A stretch of DNA of 64,000 nucleotides from Asterochloris sp. CNOR1 (lineage: Eukaryota > Chlorophyta > Trebouxiophyceae > Trebouxiales > Trebouxiaceae). The notes beneath the pieces are model-generated. The model did not search any database, was not told the DNA's origin, and saw nothing but the letters and a program-made list of their open reading frames with translations. Shown here one piece after another: positions 63,905 to 64,000 of the stretch. The stretch lies in the NCBI GenBank assembly GCA_963969365.1, contig OZ017747.1:4154001-4218000 (forward strand). Reading direction: 5' to 3'. The position numbers and the translations under genes were made by a program. How positions within the stretch are numbered: position 1 is the first letter of the stretch; each line of letters begins with the position of its first letter.

Positions 63905-64000
63905 ACGCGTGATTTTGGTCCACAGCCTGAAGAGGTGCTGCAGCATACAGCAGGGCAGGCACCTGCACTTGGGCTCAGATTTTCCAGTGATGGCAGTAAA

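Overview
The window looks like nuclear DNA of a green alga, probably a chlorophyte. Every recognised gene is eukaryotic (TFIIB, cytosolic ribosomal protein S16, Mediator subunit 18, RFT1, EXO1, DENR), several carry likely organelle-targeting leaders (RNase J, triosephosphate isomerase), and nearly all are cut by many 100-600 bp introns whose acceptors usually read CTGCAG. A trebouxiophyte is a reasonable guess but not provable from 64 kb. No mobile element, viral remnant, tRNA, rRNA or CRISPR array was found.

Layout, left to right: arginine deiminase, minus strand, truncated by the left edge (1-3379); TFIIB, plus (3644-7223); an unrecognised LEA-like/coiled-coil protein, minus (7419-10108); ribosomal protein S16/uS9, minus (10397-12237); RFT1, plus (12507-16829); a CCDC130/YJU2B-type splicing factor, minus (16991-19842); UV-damage endonuclease, plus (20444-24327); exonuclease 1, plus (24955-30910); DENR, minus (31042-31760); a GT61-type glycosyltransferase, plus (31985-37802); RNase J, minus (38294-46393); a Ser/Thr/Pro-rich secreted protein, minus (46757-50996); a metallo-beta-lactamase-fold protein, minus (51295-53395); MED18, plus (53478-54274); three tandem copies of an F-box-like/LRR gene, minus (55016-59738), all with disrupted reading frames; and triosephosphate isomerase, plus (60307-63904).

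The genes are mostly unrelated housekeeping functions. Neighbours of note are two co-oriented DNA-repair genes (UV endonuclease, EXO1) and a divergent pair, MED18 and the MBL-fold gene, whose inferred start codons are 82 bp apart.

The most unusual signal is structural. In at least seven of the genes, the intron next to an exon holds one or more decayed tandem copies of that exon's edge, including the splice donor or acceptor (RNase J alone has five such clusters). The copies lie roughly 60-240 bp apart. Two RNase J copies keep an open frame in phase with the true exon, so use of the duplicate acceptor would insert 37 or 22 residues. Together with four frame-supported GC-AG introns, this suggests that tandem duplication across exon-intron borders is active in this genome and is shaping intron length and splice-site choice.
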